Source: Apophysomyces variabilis
Taxonomy: Eukaryota > Mucoromycota > Mucoromycetes > Mucorales > Mucoraceae
Reading direction: 5' to 3'
Assembly (NCBI GenBank): GCA_002749535.1
Contig: MZZL01000136.1
Span: 62,001 to 126,000 of the forward strand
DNA length: 64,000 nt
Shown here: positions 32,310 to 47,300 of the stretch, in pieces
Layout: every line of letters begins with the position of its first letter
Position numbering within the stretch: the stretch's first letter is position 1
Notes under the pieces: generated by a model
What the model was told of the DNA's origin: nothing
What the model saw: only the letters and a program-made list of their open reading frames with translations
The model's database searches: none
Position numbers and translations under genes: made by a program

Positions 32310-34108
32310 ATGCCTGAACCGACGAAAGAACAGATACAGACGGTGTTTAAAAAGCTTAAACAGAAACGGTATAACAAGGTAAATCAAATGCCTAAGAAAG
32401 ACAGCAAGAGAAGGAAATCGCATTTGTATAGATTGAAGAACTCATGCTATCGTGTTCCCTTTTAGGTTTGCTTTGACTGCAACTCGACCAACCCGACTTG
32501 GGCTTCCGTGTCTTTTGGTATTTATATCTGTACAGATTGTTCATCCGCCCATCGAAATCTGGGAGTCCACATTAGTTTCGTCAGGCAGGTTTCATGGAAG
32601 CTTTTAGCATGTTTTGTCTAGTATCTTCCTTTGCCCATTAGCAAAATCTAATATTATCGTCCTTTAGATCCACCATCCTCGACGCTTGGACATGGGACCA
32701 ATTGCGACTTATGCATGTAGGAGGAAATCAGGCGGCAAGTGAATTTTTCGCAAAGCACGGGTCCGCGTCAAACAGCAAGGATGCGAGAATTAAGTATTCC
32801 AGTAAAGCTGGTCAACAGTACAAGGAGTTATTAGAGAAACGGGCGGCTGAAGATGCAATAGCGTAAGATAACAAGGCATTTACAATGCTTACAACATGTT
32901 AATATATTCAACCTAAACACACCATGTTTTTGTTACTAGACATCCTACGACAGTAGTGATCGATATCGATATCCCTTCCGAGACGGCCGAATCTACAACA
33001 CCACCTACCACCACGACCGCTACTGCTACTGTTGGTTATTCACAAGAAGAGAAGAAAGAGGATGCAACGACAGTATTGCCTGCTTCGTCATCACCATCAA
33101 CGGCAGAGCAGCTAACATCGTCGCCTTCGCCAGTAACGACGCCGGTAAAACCAGTGCAGGTACGTTCGCCTGTGCCTGCCGCAACGACACGTATCGGAAC
33201 ACGAACCAATATTGGTCGGCCTGTGCGTGCACGTGGCACGAAATTAGGGATTAAGAAGGCACCTGTCAATTTCAACTTTGAGGAGGCTGAGGCGAAAGCG
33301 AAGGAGGAAAGTGAGCGTAAAGCCAGATTGGGTCAGAAAGAGCAAGAAAATGGGGAAAAAGAAGAAGAAAGCACGTTGACAAATACCACTGAGCGACCGA
33401 AAGCTTTGTCCTCACGACTAGTCTATCAGGAGAATAAAAAGGAAAACAAGGAAGACGCCTATGAAAAACTTGGCTTTGGCATGGCTCGTATGCAATTGAA
33501 GGAAAATGACGACAGCAGCACAGAATCTCCGAGACGGCCATTCGCAAAAGAAGATAACATAGTCGAAAGTCAATCGGCTCGTGAAAAGTTTGGTAATGCA
33601 CGAGCTATTTCGTCTGATCAGTATTTCGGAAGGAATGAATACGATCCCGCTGTATCTGCCCAAGAGGCAAGTCGGTTAGCGCAATTCCAAAATGCGCGCT
33701 CTATATCCTCTAATCAATACTTTGGCCGAGAGGAGGATGAGGATGATTATCAAAGCGCGTTCAGTCGACAGCAACAACAAAACGGGTTTGGCGATTGGGA
33801 TGCTATTCAAGATGCAGCCTCTGTTGTTGCACGGAAATTTGTTGGTCAGGCAGCAGCTGATCTAGATGCTGTGAAGGATTTGGCAGAAAATGCAACAAGC
33901 AAGGTAAAGACAAAAAGAAAAGAACTAAGAAAGGAACAAAGAAGTGAAGTACATATTTCATTGCTAAACTTTTTTTCTTTTCTAATATGCAGCTTCAAGA
34001 CATGTTTTATGATCTTCAGGTAAGCAGCTTGTAAACATGGAGCAGACTTTTCGATTTTCAGGGACTTATACGTATTTAAATGACTTTTAGCATCGTTATG
34101 GTTCCTAG
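32310..34108 (+). CDS. GLO3: ArfGAP of the Glo3/ArfGAP2-3 type
   Basis: GTPase-activating protein for Arf, acting on COPI coats at the Golgi. Exons 32310-32378, 32466-32584, 32668-32862, 32940-33903, 33993-34019 and probably 34091-34108, giving 463 residues. An alternative last exon at 34062-34079 is also possible. The zinc finger is C25-x2-C28-x16-C45-x2-C48 with the arginine finger R53 (AHRNLGVH). A low-complexity Thr/Ser/Pro linker follows, then an acidic/basic coiled segment. Two copies of an A-R-x-I-S-S-x-QYFGR motif come next, diagnostic of the Glo3 class, and a C-terminal amphipathic stretch ([15 protein letters not shown]). Intron 2 starts GC rather than GT. It is the only housekeeping gene inside the repeat-rich half. 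Confidence 0.9.
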
Positions 34109-34257
34109 ACAAACCTTGATTTTCTTTCTTCTTTCTTTCCTTTTCTCTCTCCCTTCTTTTACTGATTTGTTGGTCCGTGATCATTCATTTATCTCTGTCT
34201 CAGGAATATTTTGTGCTACTGCATAGGATAAATTTACATTAGCTGAACGTGTATTTC

Positions 34258-35535
34258 ACGTCTGCTAAATATTGCGGTATGTATTGACTTACAACGTGTA
34301 TTGTCTTGGGACAATTGGTTTTGCTTCCACTTAAAGCTGGGTGTTGCTTTCATGGGCCATTCATTGGCACAAAGGAAATTAGCTATATTTTCTATCATTG
34401 TCTGCGTTAGCATCGTGCTATAGAATCCAGTGATTTGTGCGAACTCCTGTTAACTGTTCGATCTCGCCACCATTGTTCTTTATAAGAAATCCATCATTTT
34501 TCTTATCAATGACCGTTATCCTTGCTTCTGACGACAGAAACTTATTAACGGTCAGTTACTTTTCCCAATTGGTTGTACATATACACAAAATGTCTCTTCT
34601 CTTATCCAACCTTCGACCAGTATTTGCTCTGCTCCTTACTTGGTAAACAATGTAAAGCTGGCAAAAAGCGTGCCATATCATGATTGTGTGGGAGGTTTTT
34701 TACAATCAACTTTCGTTTAAACAATGCGTGTGCATAGAAAAAAGCGATATCATATCTAATGCCATATTCTAGACAAGAGTACCTGTAAGGGACATGACGG
34801 CTTTAAATTGACGAATAGAAAAAAGTTGTTAGGAGCTTAGTTGCACCATAGAGACCAGTGGACCAAATCAACATTTAAACAGCATGTGTATATGAGTTGT
34901 AGTATTCCTCTTTACTGCTAACTGATAAATTGAGTATTGCATGAAAAGCTGCAAAGGAGATCTGATCGACATAAGGACATATGATCGATATAACAGGCAG
35001 ATTTGATACGTTTGCTTCACACTCGTTATCCCTTTTAGATTCTTCCATATTAGAGCTTTTGTTGTAAAGCACCTTATCCAGTTCATTCAAGTCTATCGCG
35101 CACACGGTTGGGTAGTTATCTTTTGCTATGAATCGGTAGCGTTTTGTGCAACCGACAGTCTCGTCTATAGTGCAATGGTTCTGTCTTCGACTCCAGGCCA
35201 TGTACCTAATACGTTCCTCTTCATTCAATTGTGTAATCTTGAACAATGTGTCATTAGGCATTCCAACGTGTAGAACTGAAAGCCCTGGATTCGGATAGCA
35301 AATAGTGCGGCTCTGGTTGCTTTTTTTTAAGAACGTACATACAAGAAAGGAAAGCTTGGGACAAGTACGCGCCAAATACACAAACACTGCATCGCTAATG
35401 TAGTCCGCCTTCATGGAGATACGTCTTAGGTTTTGTTTGGTCGACCAATGCCAACTGTCGCCTACGCCAACAGATTCGCATTCAAAATGTAGTGTTTGGA
35501 GACGATCCCACCGAGCTAAAATCCAATCGATATCA
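34258..35535 (-). pseudogene. Inverted, 5'-truncated F-box gene copy with 3' flank
   Basis: Reverse-strand copy of the last third of an F-box/LRR gene plus about 600 bases of downstream DNA. Coding homology starts abruptly near 35535, at the point equal to 20085 in F-box gene 1 (DIDWILARWDRL), and is nearly identical to gene 1 from there. The original stop is changed (AATTGA to AATTTA), so the frame reads on to a TAA at 34875. The F-box and most LRRs are missing. Its flank (34258-34874) matches 23640-24300. Probably non-functional. Confidence 0.85.
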
Positions 35536-36559
35536 AGGAAAAGCTGATTTAATCAACGAGAATCGTCATTAAAGATGACACTTTATTGTACAGAATCACT
35601 TCGCTCTTTTCCAATACATTGTCCGTTAACACTCATTGAACAGACTATATGATTTCATAATAAACTCTACGTCCTATTTCTAGGACCTGTAATTCGTACG
35701 CAATTTCTTTAACGCAGACCAAGTCTACGGTGTGGATGCATTAGAGCGGTACCGGCTTCCTTTCCTTAGTAACATAGTTTGATATTTTAAAATACTGCAA
35801 GAGCATAGTAAATGGACTTAGCATAATGATGGAAAAGGCCAATGTTGTGTATGTACATTTCAGTAAAAAAAATTTAGATTGGCCTAAAGAAATCAGAAAA
35901 AGGGGAGATAAGAAGAGAAATGAATGTTTCAGTTTTGCCAACATTTGTCCAGAAGACTTGAGATCGTACGTTACTTTATGCTGATGGGTTTATTGAACAA
36001 GTGACTTAATAAAAATGTTAGAAAGAGTGAAGGAAAGTATGCATTATCATATAGGAGAACTGTCAGAAACGAAAAACGTAATTCCATATGTGGGATCGGC
36101 AGCAGAAAATTGTTACACGTCAAATCTAACATTGCTTGCACCACATGGGATGGATGGAGGAATCTCCATCTACGTTGAAACTTGGTTATTTTGTTAAAAT
36201 GGGATAGAATCATCAAACTTTAAAAGCGCTAGCTTTGTCCATATGCTCTTTTGCCTTGACCCACTGAATCTACATTGTTCGCCATGCTTTTTGGTAAAGT
36301 AATTCTTGTGCGTCGATGTGATAAAACTGAAACTTAGCAGCTGTATATGCAGTACACATATGGATGTATAAATCTGGAGGTTTTCCTTCTTTTTTTTTTT
36401 GAAAATGACCAAACAATTAGTTTATGAAAGCAAACAAAGAAGAAATTCAAGAAATAAAAAGAGAAACCAAATTAGAGACTATAGTTTGTAAAGGAAGAGA
36501 AAAAAAAAATAGTGGAAAAACAAACAATCTCGACAGCAAACGAGAATTATTGTTTTTTC
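35536..36559. other. Intergenic boundary between accessory and core regions
   Basis: AT-rich, with homopolymer runs and no recognised gene. To its right every gene is a conserved housekeeping gene and no relic was found. Confidence 0.45.
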
Positions 36560-37978
<1,419 letters not shown>

Positions 37979-39259
37979 GTTTTCTCCTCTTTTTTTTTCT
38001 TCTTGTTTTCTCTCTTTTTTGTTACTTTCTTTTTTTTGTATTTTCTTTTTGTTGCCCTATTTCTTCTTTCTTTTACCAATGGAAACAGAAAAGAAGGAAA
38101 AAAAAGAGAGAGAAAGAGAGAGCAAGTGAGTAGAGAGGAGAAAGGGAAGGGAAAGGGAATAGCAGAGAGAAAGAGAGAAAAGAGAAGGGCAAAGCAAAGT
38201 TTGGTTAGGGGTGTTCTACACTAATGGAAAAATAGAAAGTGAGCTGTTCCTAAATCTCAGACCGTGAGCTTAAATGGGTATGGCTCGCTCTTTTCCTCTC
38301 TCTCTCTCTCTGTGTGTGTGTCTCTCTACCCCACACACACACACACACACACACCCAATCTCTCTTTTAAACTCACATACAGCATTAAGGCGCTGTTTAA
38401 ATGTCGGGTACCGCATGTCCCACATGCTACGTAATTTACGTGCACGACTCGAGCATCAAAGCCATCGATGTATCCAATATCGCAGTTTCGTGTGCCATTC
38501 GCTTCAAAGCAAGGAAGTAAACTGAAGAAGTCATTTACTTTTTAAATCTAGTGATTGGCTAATCATCCACGACGCCCAACGTAGGTAGCTGACTTTTTGA
38601 GTTCATACAGAGAGAGCAGCTGGCAATCCCATTCTGTGGCCGAGTTCTACTGATAATGGACATAATCGGGCGTTATCCATACGTCAATCAAAGCTGTCAA
38701 AAGGGAGGTTATTAAGACAAGAAAAAGCACTTCTCTATCCCGTGTTTCACCTTCATGTTTGGCTCCTCAATGGCGTACGATATAGACACCTTTTGGTGAT
38801 CATGCGTGAATAGACTAACTTCATTCTAGACACTTCACAATGAAACGCCTCGGTAACTGAGCACTGGTCCTGAGAGATTCAACCCTCTTCTTCTATTGGA
38901 CAAGTTAATATAATTCTGCATGCATTTGTTCATGTGTTTGCAAAGCGTTTAGATAAAATATGTATTGTGTGTCTTGAGAGACTGGGTTATTCTCTGTTGT
39001 CAGACATGTGTGAATGTATGTATACATGTAGTTTGTTGCTGTTGCTATATGGGTAGACTATCTCTTGTGTGGTATATAACACAAGAATGTTTGCTAGAAA
39101 GCATGGGATTCCAAGCTAAGGTTTGGTGGATAAAGGAATAACAAGAAAACAAAAGGGATGCCTAATTCTCTCACATATCGATGCATTATCATCTCTATAA
39201 TGATAACCTTTTTTTCTTTTCTCTCTGTCTACGTCTGCCCCGATCGTTGAGTCAATAGA
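37979..39259. other. Intergenic with simple repeats
   Basis: Holds the leader of the mannosyltransferase gene (a pyrimidine/purine tract at 37984-38210) and microsatellites: (TC) near 38297-38310, (TG)5 at 38311-38320 and (CA)n at 38332-38354. The remainder to 39259 is unassigned. No ORF is supported. Confidence 0.55.
38297..38354. repeat. TC / TG / CA compound microsatellite
   Basis: Adjacent runs of TC, TG and CA dinucleotides, the last about 11 units, upstream of the mannosyltransferase gene. Confidence 0.9.
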
Positions 39260-40840
39260 TTAATTCACTGCCGACATTGGACACTCTTGATGCGCTTTAA
39301 ATAATACGGAATCCGACTCTGGTATCCTTCCGATTTCTTCTTTCGTCTCCACACCTCGATCCGGTGCATAATATTTGTCCTTGATAGGCTGTAACAAAAC
39401 ATTCAATTTCGGGGTGATCACCAGAATATTGTTTGTCGGTATGGTTAACCAATCCGCTTTTTCAAATGTTAAAGGCTCTGTGAAAAAAAACTTGTTGGTA
39501 AACAACAAGATACATCAATTTGGCAACGGGTTATTGTCTTACCACTTGCGACAACCACCATATCTTCCCTTCGATCCGCTTTCACCATTCTATAATGACC
39601 TGGACGATAACATTCAAATCGTGTACCCGATGAGAAATAAAGTGAAGCAGCCTCTTCTGTCTTGCTGCTTGTATACCGTACACAGACCACAGAGGCTCCA
39701 TCCGTCACTGCAAAGTTCAGTAATGATGCCTATTTTCCGAAAAAAAAAAAAAAGGCTTTGCTTCAGCAACTTGGACACTTTCAAACTTCCCTCTTTCTCT
39801 TACCTCTGTAATTCCTGCTTCGTCTGCCCATGCATTCAGTTGTGCAATGGTTTTCACCATGGCATTTTTTAATTCTTGATGTTCAAAGGAATCGGCGTTG
39901 GGATTGGACAACTAGACATGGACATGGATCAGTTTACCTGGTATTTGCCGTTCGGCACAAGCACACACACATATCTTCTCTCTCTCTCTCTTTATACATC
40001 ACACAAACCCCAAAAATATTCGGAAACACACGTACAAAACTTAAAAACAAAGCAAAAGCCCATTCGGAATCTGTATTGCCTTGGACAAATAAAAAGATCT
40101 CGTCGGGTAAGCTTGCTTGTAATTTACGTTTGATCTAAATGGAGGCATAAGTCCATTGTGTGTGTGTGTGTGTGTGCGTGCGTGTATTTGCAATATCTCT
40201 TTTTGTTTTTTTTTCGTTTTACCTTGTCAAATTCCGCAATGCCTCCGTTATGCATCCACATAATACGCCCATACCTTTTTTATATTGATGCGTGTGTGAT
40301 CAGCCCTTACTTTTCTTATTTCGTAGACCCCAATGTTCGTGTCACACAGCACTTACTGAAATGGGTGACAATTAGCTTCAGTCACTGCACCTGACGTACT
40401 GGCGCGGACATGAGCAAAGACCAAGGGACTCTTTATCTTTTCCGCTAATCGTACGAGGTTGGTGTTGTTCCATGCCGGTGTGACCGATGTAAAGATGCAT
40501 GGTGTGATTTGACTCTCCTTGTCTGGTTCACTGTCATACCAACCTACACCAAAACCATCGCCTAAAGGTTGGAGAAAAAGAAAAAAAAGAACGAACGAAA
40601 AGGTGAATGTCCATTCGTTGTTCTTCTTGCTTTTACCATTTAAAGGTCGGCGATGGTCAAGACGTAATTTGGAATCGAACGATTGATTAATGATAGAATG
40701 TGCAGGGTTGGTTAAGAGCTGTAGAGCGAAAAAAGATAATAAGCTACGCTTTTCGCCTTTTAACGAAGGGGGGGATTCCCAAAACTCACATGAGCCAACA
40801 GAATGGGTTGTTTGCCTTTGTATAAGAGAAGACGACACAT
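39260..40840 (-). CDS. DUG3: DUG3-type class II glutamine amidotransferase
   Basis: Amidotransferase-like subunit of the cytosolic Dug2-Dug3 complex that removes the gamma-glutamyl group from glutathione. Eight exons fit on the minus strand: 40840-40790, 40718-40637, 40561-40357, 40274-40223, 40134-40036, 39911-39804, 39729-39543 and 39477-39260, giving 333 residues (yeast 357). The N-terminus is MCRLL, with Cys2 as the expected N-terminal nucleophile. Then come SIINQSFDSKLRLDHRRPLN, NGDGFGVGWY, TPAWNNTNL, FAHVRAST and NCHPF, and MWMHNGGIAEF, all hallmark Dug3/YafJ blocks. GNTDSEWAFALFL marks the second half. A TCACGTG site lies 88 bases upstream of the ATG. The poly-A run at 39738-39752 is intronic. 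Confidence 0.92.
40157..40176. repeat. (TG)10 microsatellite in a DUG3 intron
   Basis: Ten TG units within the intron between DUG3 exons 4 and 5. Confidence 0.85.
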
Positions 40841-40927
40841 AGTATTCTTAAAGTGGTACAAAGAGCGAACAAAAAGAAAAAGACCACAAGGGGTTGGAAA
40901 AAGAAAAAAACGAGTTGCTCGTTGGGG

Positions 40928-40934
40928 TCACGTG
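40928..40934. promoter_or_regulatory. TCACGTG E-box upstream of DUG3
   Basis: A perfect TCACGTG lies 88 bases upstream of the DUG3 ATG. In yeast this heptamer is the Cbf1/Met4 site controlling sulfur-metabolism genes, and glutathione breakdown supplies cysteine, so the match fits the gene. A single short motif can occur by chance. Confidence 0.4.
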
Positions 40935-41387
40935 CTCTCACTGTGGCAATAACTTTTCCATGGGAACTTTCACCCGCCCTAACCCGACTGGTCGATCCCC
41001 AATGAAGCTTAAAAAAAGTAAAATCCCACGCATGCCCCTTAATTCGACATAAGCGTCTTATTTTCCCTTAAATAGTAGAAGAAAAAAGAATCGCGTCTCT
41101 TAGCTCGAAAACAGAAGATGACTATGGAAAAAGAAAAGTTAGCAGGAGATGGGCGTCTACTTACTTTACAATCAATTAGTTGATCCGCCTTTTGGTGATC
41201 TAGATCATATGCTCCCAATCAACGCAACATCGGAGAAAAATGGCGAATCGATTCTTAACCCTATCACATTCTCTTTTTTTGCATACGTGTGTAACAAACC
41301 ATCATCTCTACTTTCTGCATCAGAAAAGTTTAGGTAGTCCAGAAAAAAAACAGTATTAGCCATCCGTTAGATGTTTTGTTTGTTTAT
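40935..41387. other. Spacer between DUG3 and the nucleoporin gene
   Basis: Upstream DNA of DUG3 and downstream DNA of the nucleoporin gene. No further gene recognised. Confidence 0.5.
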
Positions 41388-44300
41388 TTATTGCGTTGAC
41401 GATTTCTTAAGCAAACCCTCCACTTTGTTCAGAATTTCAATAATATCCTTTACATTATCCGCCGCGAGTTCTTGTCGTGCATCTTCTTCCAAATTGGGTT
41501 TGGCCATCCATAACATCGCTTGAGTCGTCAGTAAACAAAGACATCCCTCAATCACGTCCTGCATGTTTCGGATGATAACGGCATTTGTGTCTTGTGCCTG
41601 CCATTGCTTCATCATAGTTATGCCAGAGTTCATACATTCGATCAAGGTACCAAATGAAGCTGGCTCACCGACGGCTACATGAAGCGTTGGACATATAATA
41701 GCATTACCAAATGGCCATGCCGATTCTGGCTTGTTCAACATATCGACAGCATTCGTAAGAAGGACCATCGTGGATAAAATATTACGCATCACTCGTACAA
41801 TCTTATGGATCGTCTGCTGCATTAACTGACTCGTTTTCTGCCCGTTCGTATCATTAAATGTATGTGCTAATTCCTCTTCCACGTTGTCAATAGGGTAAAG
41901 CTGTGCTTGCATATGGGCCGGATGAGTGAAGAAATAGAGATACCGCTGAAGTAATGGTAGAGTGTAGTCTTTGTAACAGACGAAAACGTTCGAGGCATAG
42001 TGTACAGTACGGTTCATGTGTTTAGCCAGTCCAAACATGATCATGCTAACACGTTCAATTTCTTCCAATAATGCTGAAGACAAGGATTCCGATGGGGTGA
42101 GACCCAAAATGGGATCGTTACCCCCATTGGCATTAGCAAACGCCTTGTCGATTTGTGGTCCGTATATCTGCAGAAAAACAACTGCACTGCCCAGCACTTT
42201 GTCTGAATTTCCTAGCGTTCGAACCAAATTGTTGATCACTGCCATCATTTGACACCAGATCAGATGCAGGGGGTTGCGTTCCACGTAGGGCGGACCTGTG
42301 TTGGTCCCGTCACCAAAGCGAATGAAAAGCTCCAGCTGGCCTTGTTGCGCTACCGATGTTAATGCATTGTTGGAAAACATATCGAACAATCCGTTTTGCA
42401 CAAGCGCATCCGCTGCTGCAGGTATATTGGATAGTGCAATTAAGAAATAAAGTGCCGTTTCAGCATACGGTGAGATATCAAATCCGTGAGCATTCGCTTG
42501 GCTTGCTCTGCTATAAAAAAGGAAAAGATATACATCAGTTCTTCCAAGATTCATAATTTCAAATATATGGTTTCTTCTTTTTTTTTCTTACCTTTGGACT
42601 TCTGAGACTACAATCTGTATGCCACCATAGAGAAGCTTCAACAAGGCAGCAAGTGTTTCGTGACGAGAAAAGGTGGTTAACCAAATGGTGTGGGGCAGCA
42701 TATAAATGGGATTGATCATCTCCTCCAATAGACCAATCGTCACTGTCAGATCTTTCATACATTCCTCTGCCATCGCTTCACCTGCCGCATCAGTAGCAGT
42801 ACTATAGGCAGCAGCCTTTAAGACGAGGACATGGAAACTTTCACATGTAACATCCAACAGATGAGAAATACATTCAATCAAGCCGGTAGAATCAATGTTC
42901 ATCATGAGTTCTGTCTTCTTTCCATAGACGCCACGGAGAGTGTGTAGTGTAAGCATAGTAGCCTCAAGAAGTGGACGATGGAACGATACGCCTGATCGGT
43001 TGAAGACACTACTCATCACGCAAAAGTTTTCTCGTTTCAGCAGTTCGCTGAACTTCACCAACAGAGTAAATGCCTTCTCCGAGTATTGTCGCTTCAGATT
43101 CTTATCGTTGCCCAAAAGGACACTGCGGTTCGAGTGAATCCAATCCTCCGTCAAACTTCGTATGAAATCGATAAGTATGCTATAGACCGTCAACGCAACG
43201 CCATCTTCTCTCTTATCCACTGCAGCTTGTTGAATAACTCCCATCAAGAAATCAAAAAGAACTGCATCGCTCGGTTTGCAACTCCACATAAAATCCCCGA
43301 CATGACCTGAGCACACTTCCATAAACGTCTTGAAGGATTTCAACAACACAATTTCAGAATCAACAATGGATACATTGTGATTTGCAAATCGGATATCGGT
43401 TAAGAATCGAACAGATGCCTTCTTGACCTCTTGGACAGCAAGCACTTCAGGTGTGACAATAACATCCTCGATATCGGTAACATTGTATTTCTTCGCAATA
43501 TCCTCATACAACGATCGAATACGTGATTCGGCAATGCGATAATCATATAAGTACGAATCGCCGTATTGCCGATCCTCGCCTTCTGTATCATCGTCTCCGG
43601 AACCGACAGGACCCAGTTTGCAAAGGAGCTGCGAATCGTCCGTGACACCAATGATCCCAAGCAATGTCTGTGCATTTTGCTGTGTTGTCGAAGTGATCTC
43701 ACTATCGAAACTGTTCCTAATAAAAGCGTTTCTCACAAAAGACATCTTGCTTGGTTCGCTAATTTTGGATAAAAGGCTCTTGAGACCTGCTGGAAGTTTA
43801 TCGCTCACTTTGGATGTCGAAGCACGGCCGGCAGCAATATCCGATCCCGCGGTTAAATGCACTTCATATGACATGATCCTCATCACAAATGCTTTACTGA
43901 TATTACTGCAGCATAACCGTCTCACCGTTTTGCTGCGATTCGAAGTTTGTGGATCCATCGGCTCTTTGTTGTTGTACCTATCCACAGCAAGTCCCAAATC
44001 TTCGGAATCCAGATCCATTGAAACAGGTACCTCCACATCGCTTGGGTTAAGAAGAATCTCTTCAAGAGCATGCCATAACGCGTTGTCACTGCGAGTACGT
44101 TGAACAATAGCATAATGATCGAATGCCGTTTCCCAAAACGCTGACAAGAATCGCAAGATGTTGGATAAAGCAGTTGGCTTGTCAACGGAGAGCATCTGCC
44201 AATGAGTGAGGATATCGACTGCTGCACGAACAGCCGATTCGGCGTTGGCGACCGCACCGCTGCCCGCTCCTGTGTTGGCACTCTTTTTCTCTTCCTGCAA

Positions 44301-47300
44301 CAGCTTCACGGCAGACTTGGGACTGGGCATAATGTAATCACCGCATTCAAGGAACAAAATGGCGAGGCTTGGCTGGGTCTTCAGAAACTCGGTCAGCATG
44401 TTCCAGACAGATGCCAGTAGACGTTCGCTTTGAGAGTGATCCTGCGCAATTTCCAAATAGCTTCTGATTATCTCCTGCGCTTGGTCGGAGCTTCCAAGAT
44501 ATTGTACGAGATTGGGCACCGTTTTCCATGCAGATACTATGCGAACAAGTAAAGTTGCAATGTTTGTGGCAAGGATACGCAGAACGGTGTTGTGCTGGTA
44601 CGATATATGTTTCATGATCCGTAAAAGAAAATCTGGTCTATTTGTTCCTGTCGCTTGTTCCAGCATGAGTCGCTCTAGTGTGCTTTCGCGTGAGGCTGGT
44701 TTTTCCGCAATCACCTCCGCTCTGCGTTTCAGCAACAACTTGATAAATACAAATGTGAGTTCAGTTAACTTTTCCGCTCGGGACGCTTCGTTGGTACGGC
44801 CGGTATGGTAAAGATTATTAGCAATCGCTGCACCGTCCGACACTGTATTCAACAAGGGAGAAATATGGTACGCTCCGCCGTCATACAAAAAGTTATTCAT
44901 GATACCATCCCGCAAACCACTGAGCGACAGCTTTCCAGTTGGCTGACTAGCCGAATCCTTGAAATATCGGACAACTTCAATAAAGATTGTCAAAACCTTG
45001 TTACCAATGGTGAATCGTTCAGAAAGCTTCTTATATCGCCATCCGCTGTAGGAAGGATAGACATCAAGCATCAAATAGTGCAGACAAAGATATAACACCT
45101 CTACTTGGTGTTGACGACTGGCTTCCTCCGGATCACCAATCCACCAACCTCGTTGAATATCGCGCACTAGTGCTGTAACAAGATCCAAAAACGCCAATAA
45201 TAACGTGTACTGTCCAGTAACACATTCCACTTTGGCAACAATGTTATGAATCTGAGAAAGCGGATTGGCTGATGTGGATAATGATGCATATCTGGAAGAA
45301 ATTTGATGGTTCGCATTGGATCGCGGAAGGATGGGTGCTGTTTGAAGTAATTCCCAGATATCTTCTCGGTAGAACGGCAACAAAGCTGTTAAACATTGCA
45401 AAGTCGATGTGATGGTATTAATAGGCAGTGGATGAATGAGGCTGCAATGAATCAATGTATCGCGCAGCAAAGAAATTAACACTCGCTGACTGTTTGGTAC
45501 GCTAGTTGTGCCAGATTTTCCACAGATAGCATCCACATGCTGAACAAGTTCGGTTGCTAATTCTCTATTAGTGTGTAGGAGCTTGCGGATCAGGTTCAAT
45601 ATGCTGTGAACGACTTCTATATCTTGCCCAGAGAGCTGTTCCTCCAAACGTTCAACATCGACCGCGGCAGGAGAACTGTCACGTTTACAGAAACCTGCTA
45701 ACACAGCCACGAGAAGATGCCATGCAGAACCGTCGATGGCCCACTGAACTACCCGGGTGTCCTCGCTTGCAGATACTAAGGCACCACGTAATCCAGCTGG
45801 GATAACTATACCCTTAAGCAAGGGATAATCAACGGTAATACGGACAGGCTGCTCTGGCAACGCCACAATAGCTTCACCTTCTTCCGAAAGTGCCAATGAT
45901 ACTGTACTTTTCACCGGAACGGTCAATGTAGATAACGATTGCAAGTACTGAAAAACGCTTTTGGCAGATTCGGCTGAAAGCTCCGTATCATCATCCGCAC
46001 CGGAGAGTGAAGAAAGAAGTCGTGTAAAGTCCAAAAAGTTGACAGGAAACCTACTGCTTACAGTGAAAAGCAACGAAGATAAGCCTTCCTTGCCAAAATC
46101 TTCCGTCCAGAATTGGGCGCACAGATCAGGCTCGTTTTCGAAGAGTAAGCATGTGCAATCCACCAAACTTGAGTAACTGTTGGGTGGTAAAAATGCTGGC
46201 CGTGTAGTAGATAGGAATCCGTTCAGCAATTCTCTGAGAACGCATCGATATTGATAATTTTCGGCATCGTCTTCGTCGCAGATCGAACTTTGCAATATAT
46301 TCGCCAAGTGATCGAACACGTCCAATTTGAGTGCTCTGCCTGCATACAATCGATACACCTGACGCACTTGCTTTATGGATGGTGTTCTGTTGTTTACGTG
46401 CTGATCCAAGCTGATACCTCGCGTGGCTGGTCTGGATGCCAATAATGATACCGTTGTTACGTCTAACTGACCATCAAGCAGTTTCCTCACGTTAGCATAT
46501 CTAGTCGGATATGTCTGATCTTCGAGGATATAGTCCATACAACCTAGGAAGTAGGACCAGGCCAATAAGATAACGGAATGCTCGCTGCTTTCACCTAGGA
46601 AAGCTAACACTTCGTTTATTTTTACAATGGTGTCGGGCGAGTCCAGCACATCATTGTCCTCTGCTTGCTGTTGAAGCACATCCACATTTTTCAGGCGAGC
46701 CAGGTTCAAACTTTGGACGGCGACCAAGATACAAAGGTTGGATACTTCGCTTCGTAAAATATCCCCTTCCTTATCCAAGACGTAGCCGAATTCCTGTCGC
46801 ATCCCGAAACTGCTTGCTTCGAACTCCTGCAACAAGGACAAGGCTAAGGATGCCGAGCATAGCGTTTTTAAATGAACAAGAAAGATGATTTCTAGCAATG
46901 CCTTTTGCTCCTTCAGGTTTTGCTTCGCCCAAATGATTGCCCATGAAGTGAAGGTATAAAATTGCGATGGCACTTGTGTTCGTACAAGGGCGCTCAACTG
47001 TGCCAATAATCGATCTATAAATGTTTTGCCGTTCTTCACATTGTTCTGGATGGTCTCGACGTTGTCGCTAGCGATATGGTTGTATGGATGGCTTTCAATA
47101 TAGGAAATGCGCAGCAATGAAGCAATGCATTGTAATAGTGCAATACGATCGTCATGATAATAGGCTGTAACTCGCATAAGGAGATCAAGATCTTCATCCA
47201 TCTTGTACTGTTCTGTAGGATCACGTTTGATGCCATTGTCGTTTCTAAAAGCCTCCCAGAGAGAAACGCATTGTAATTCGTTTAAGTTCAGGAAATCGCT

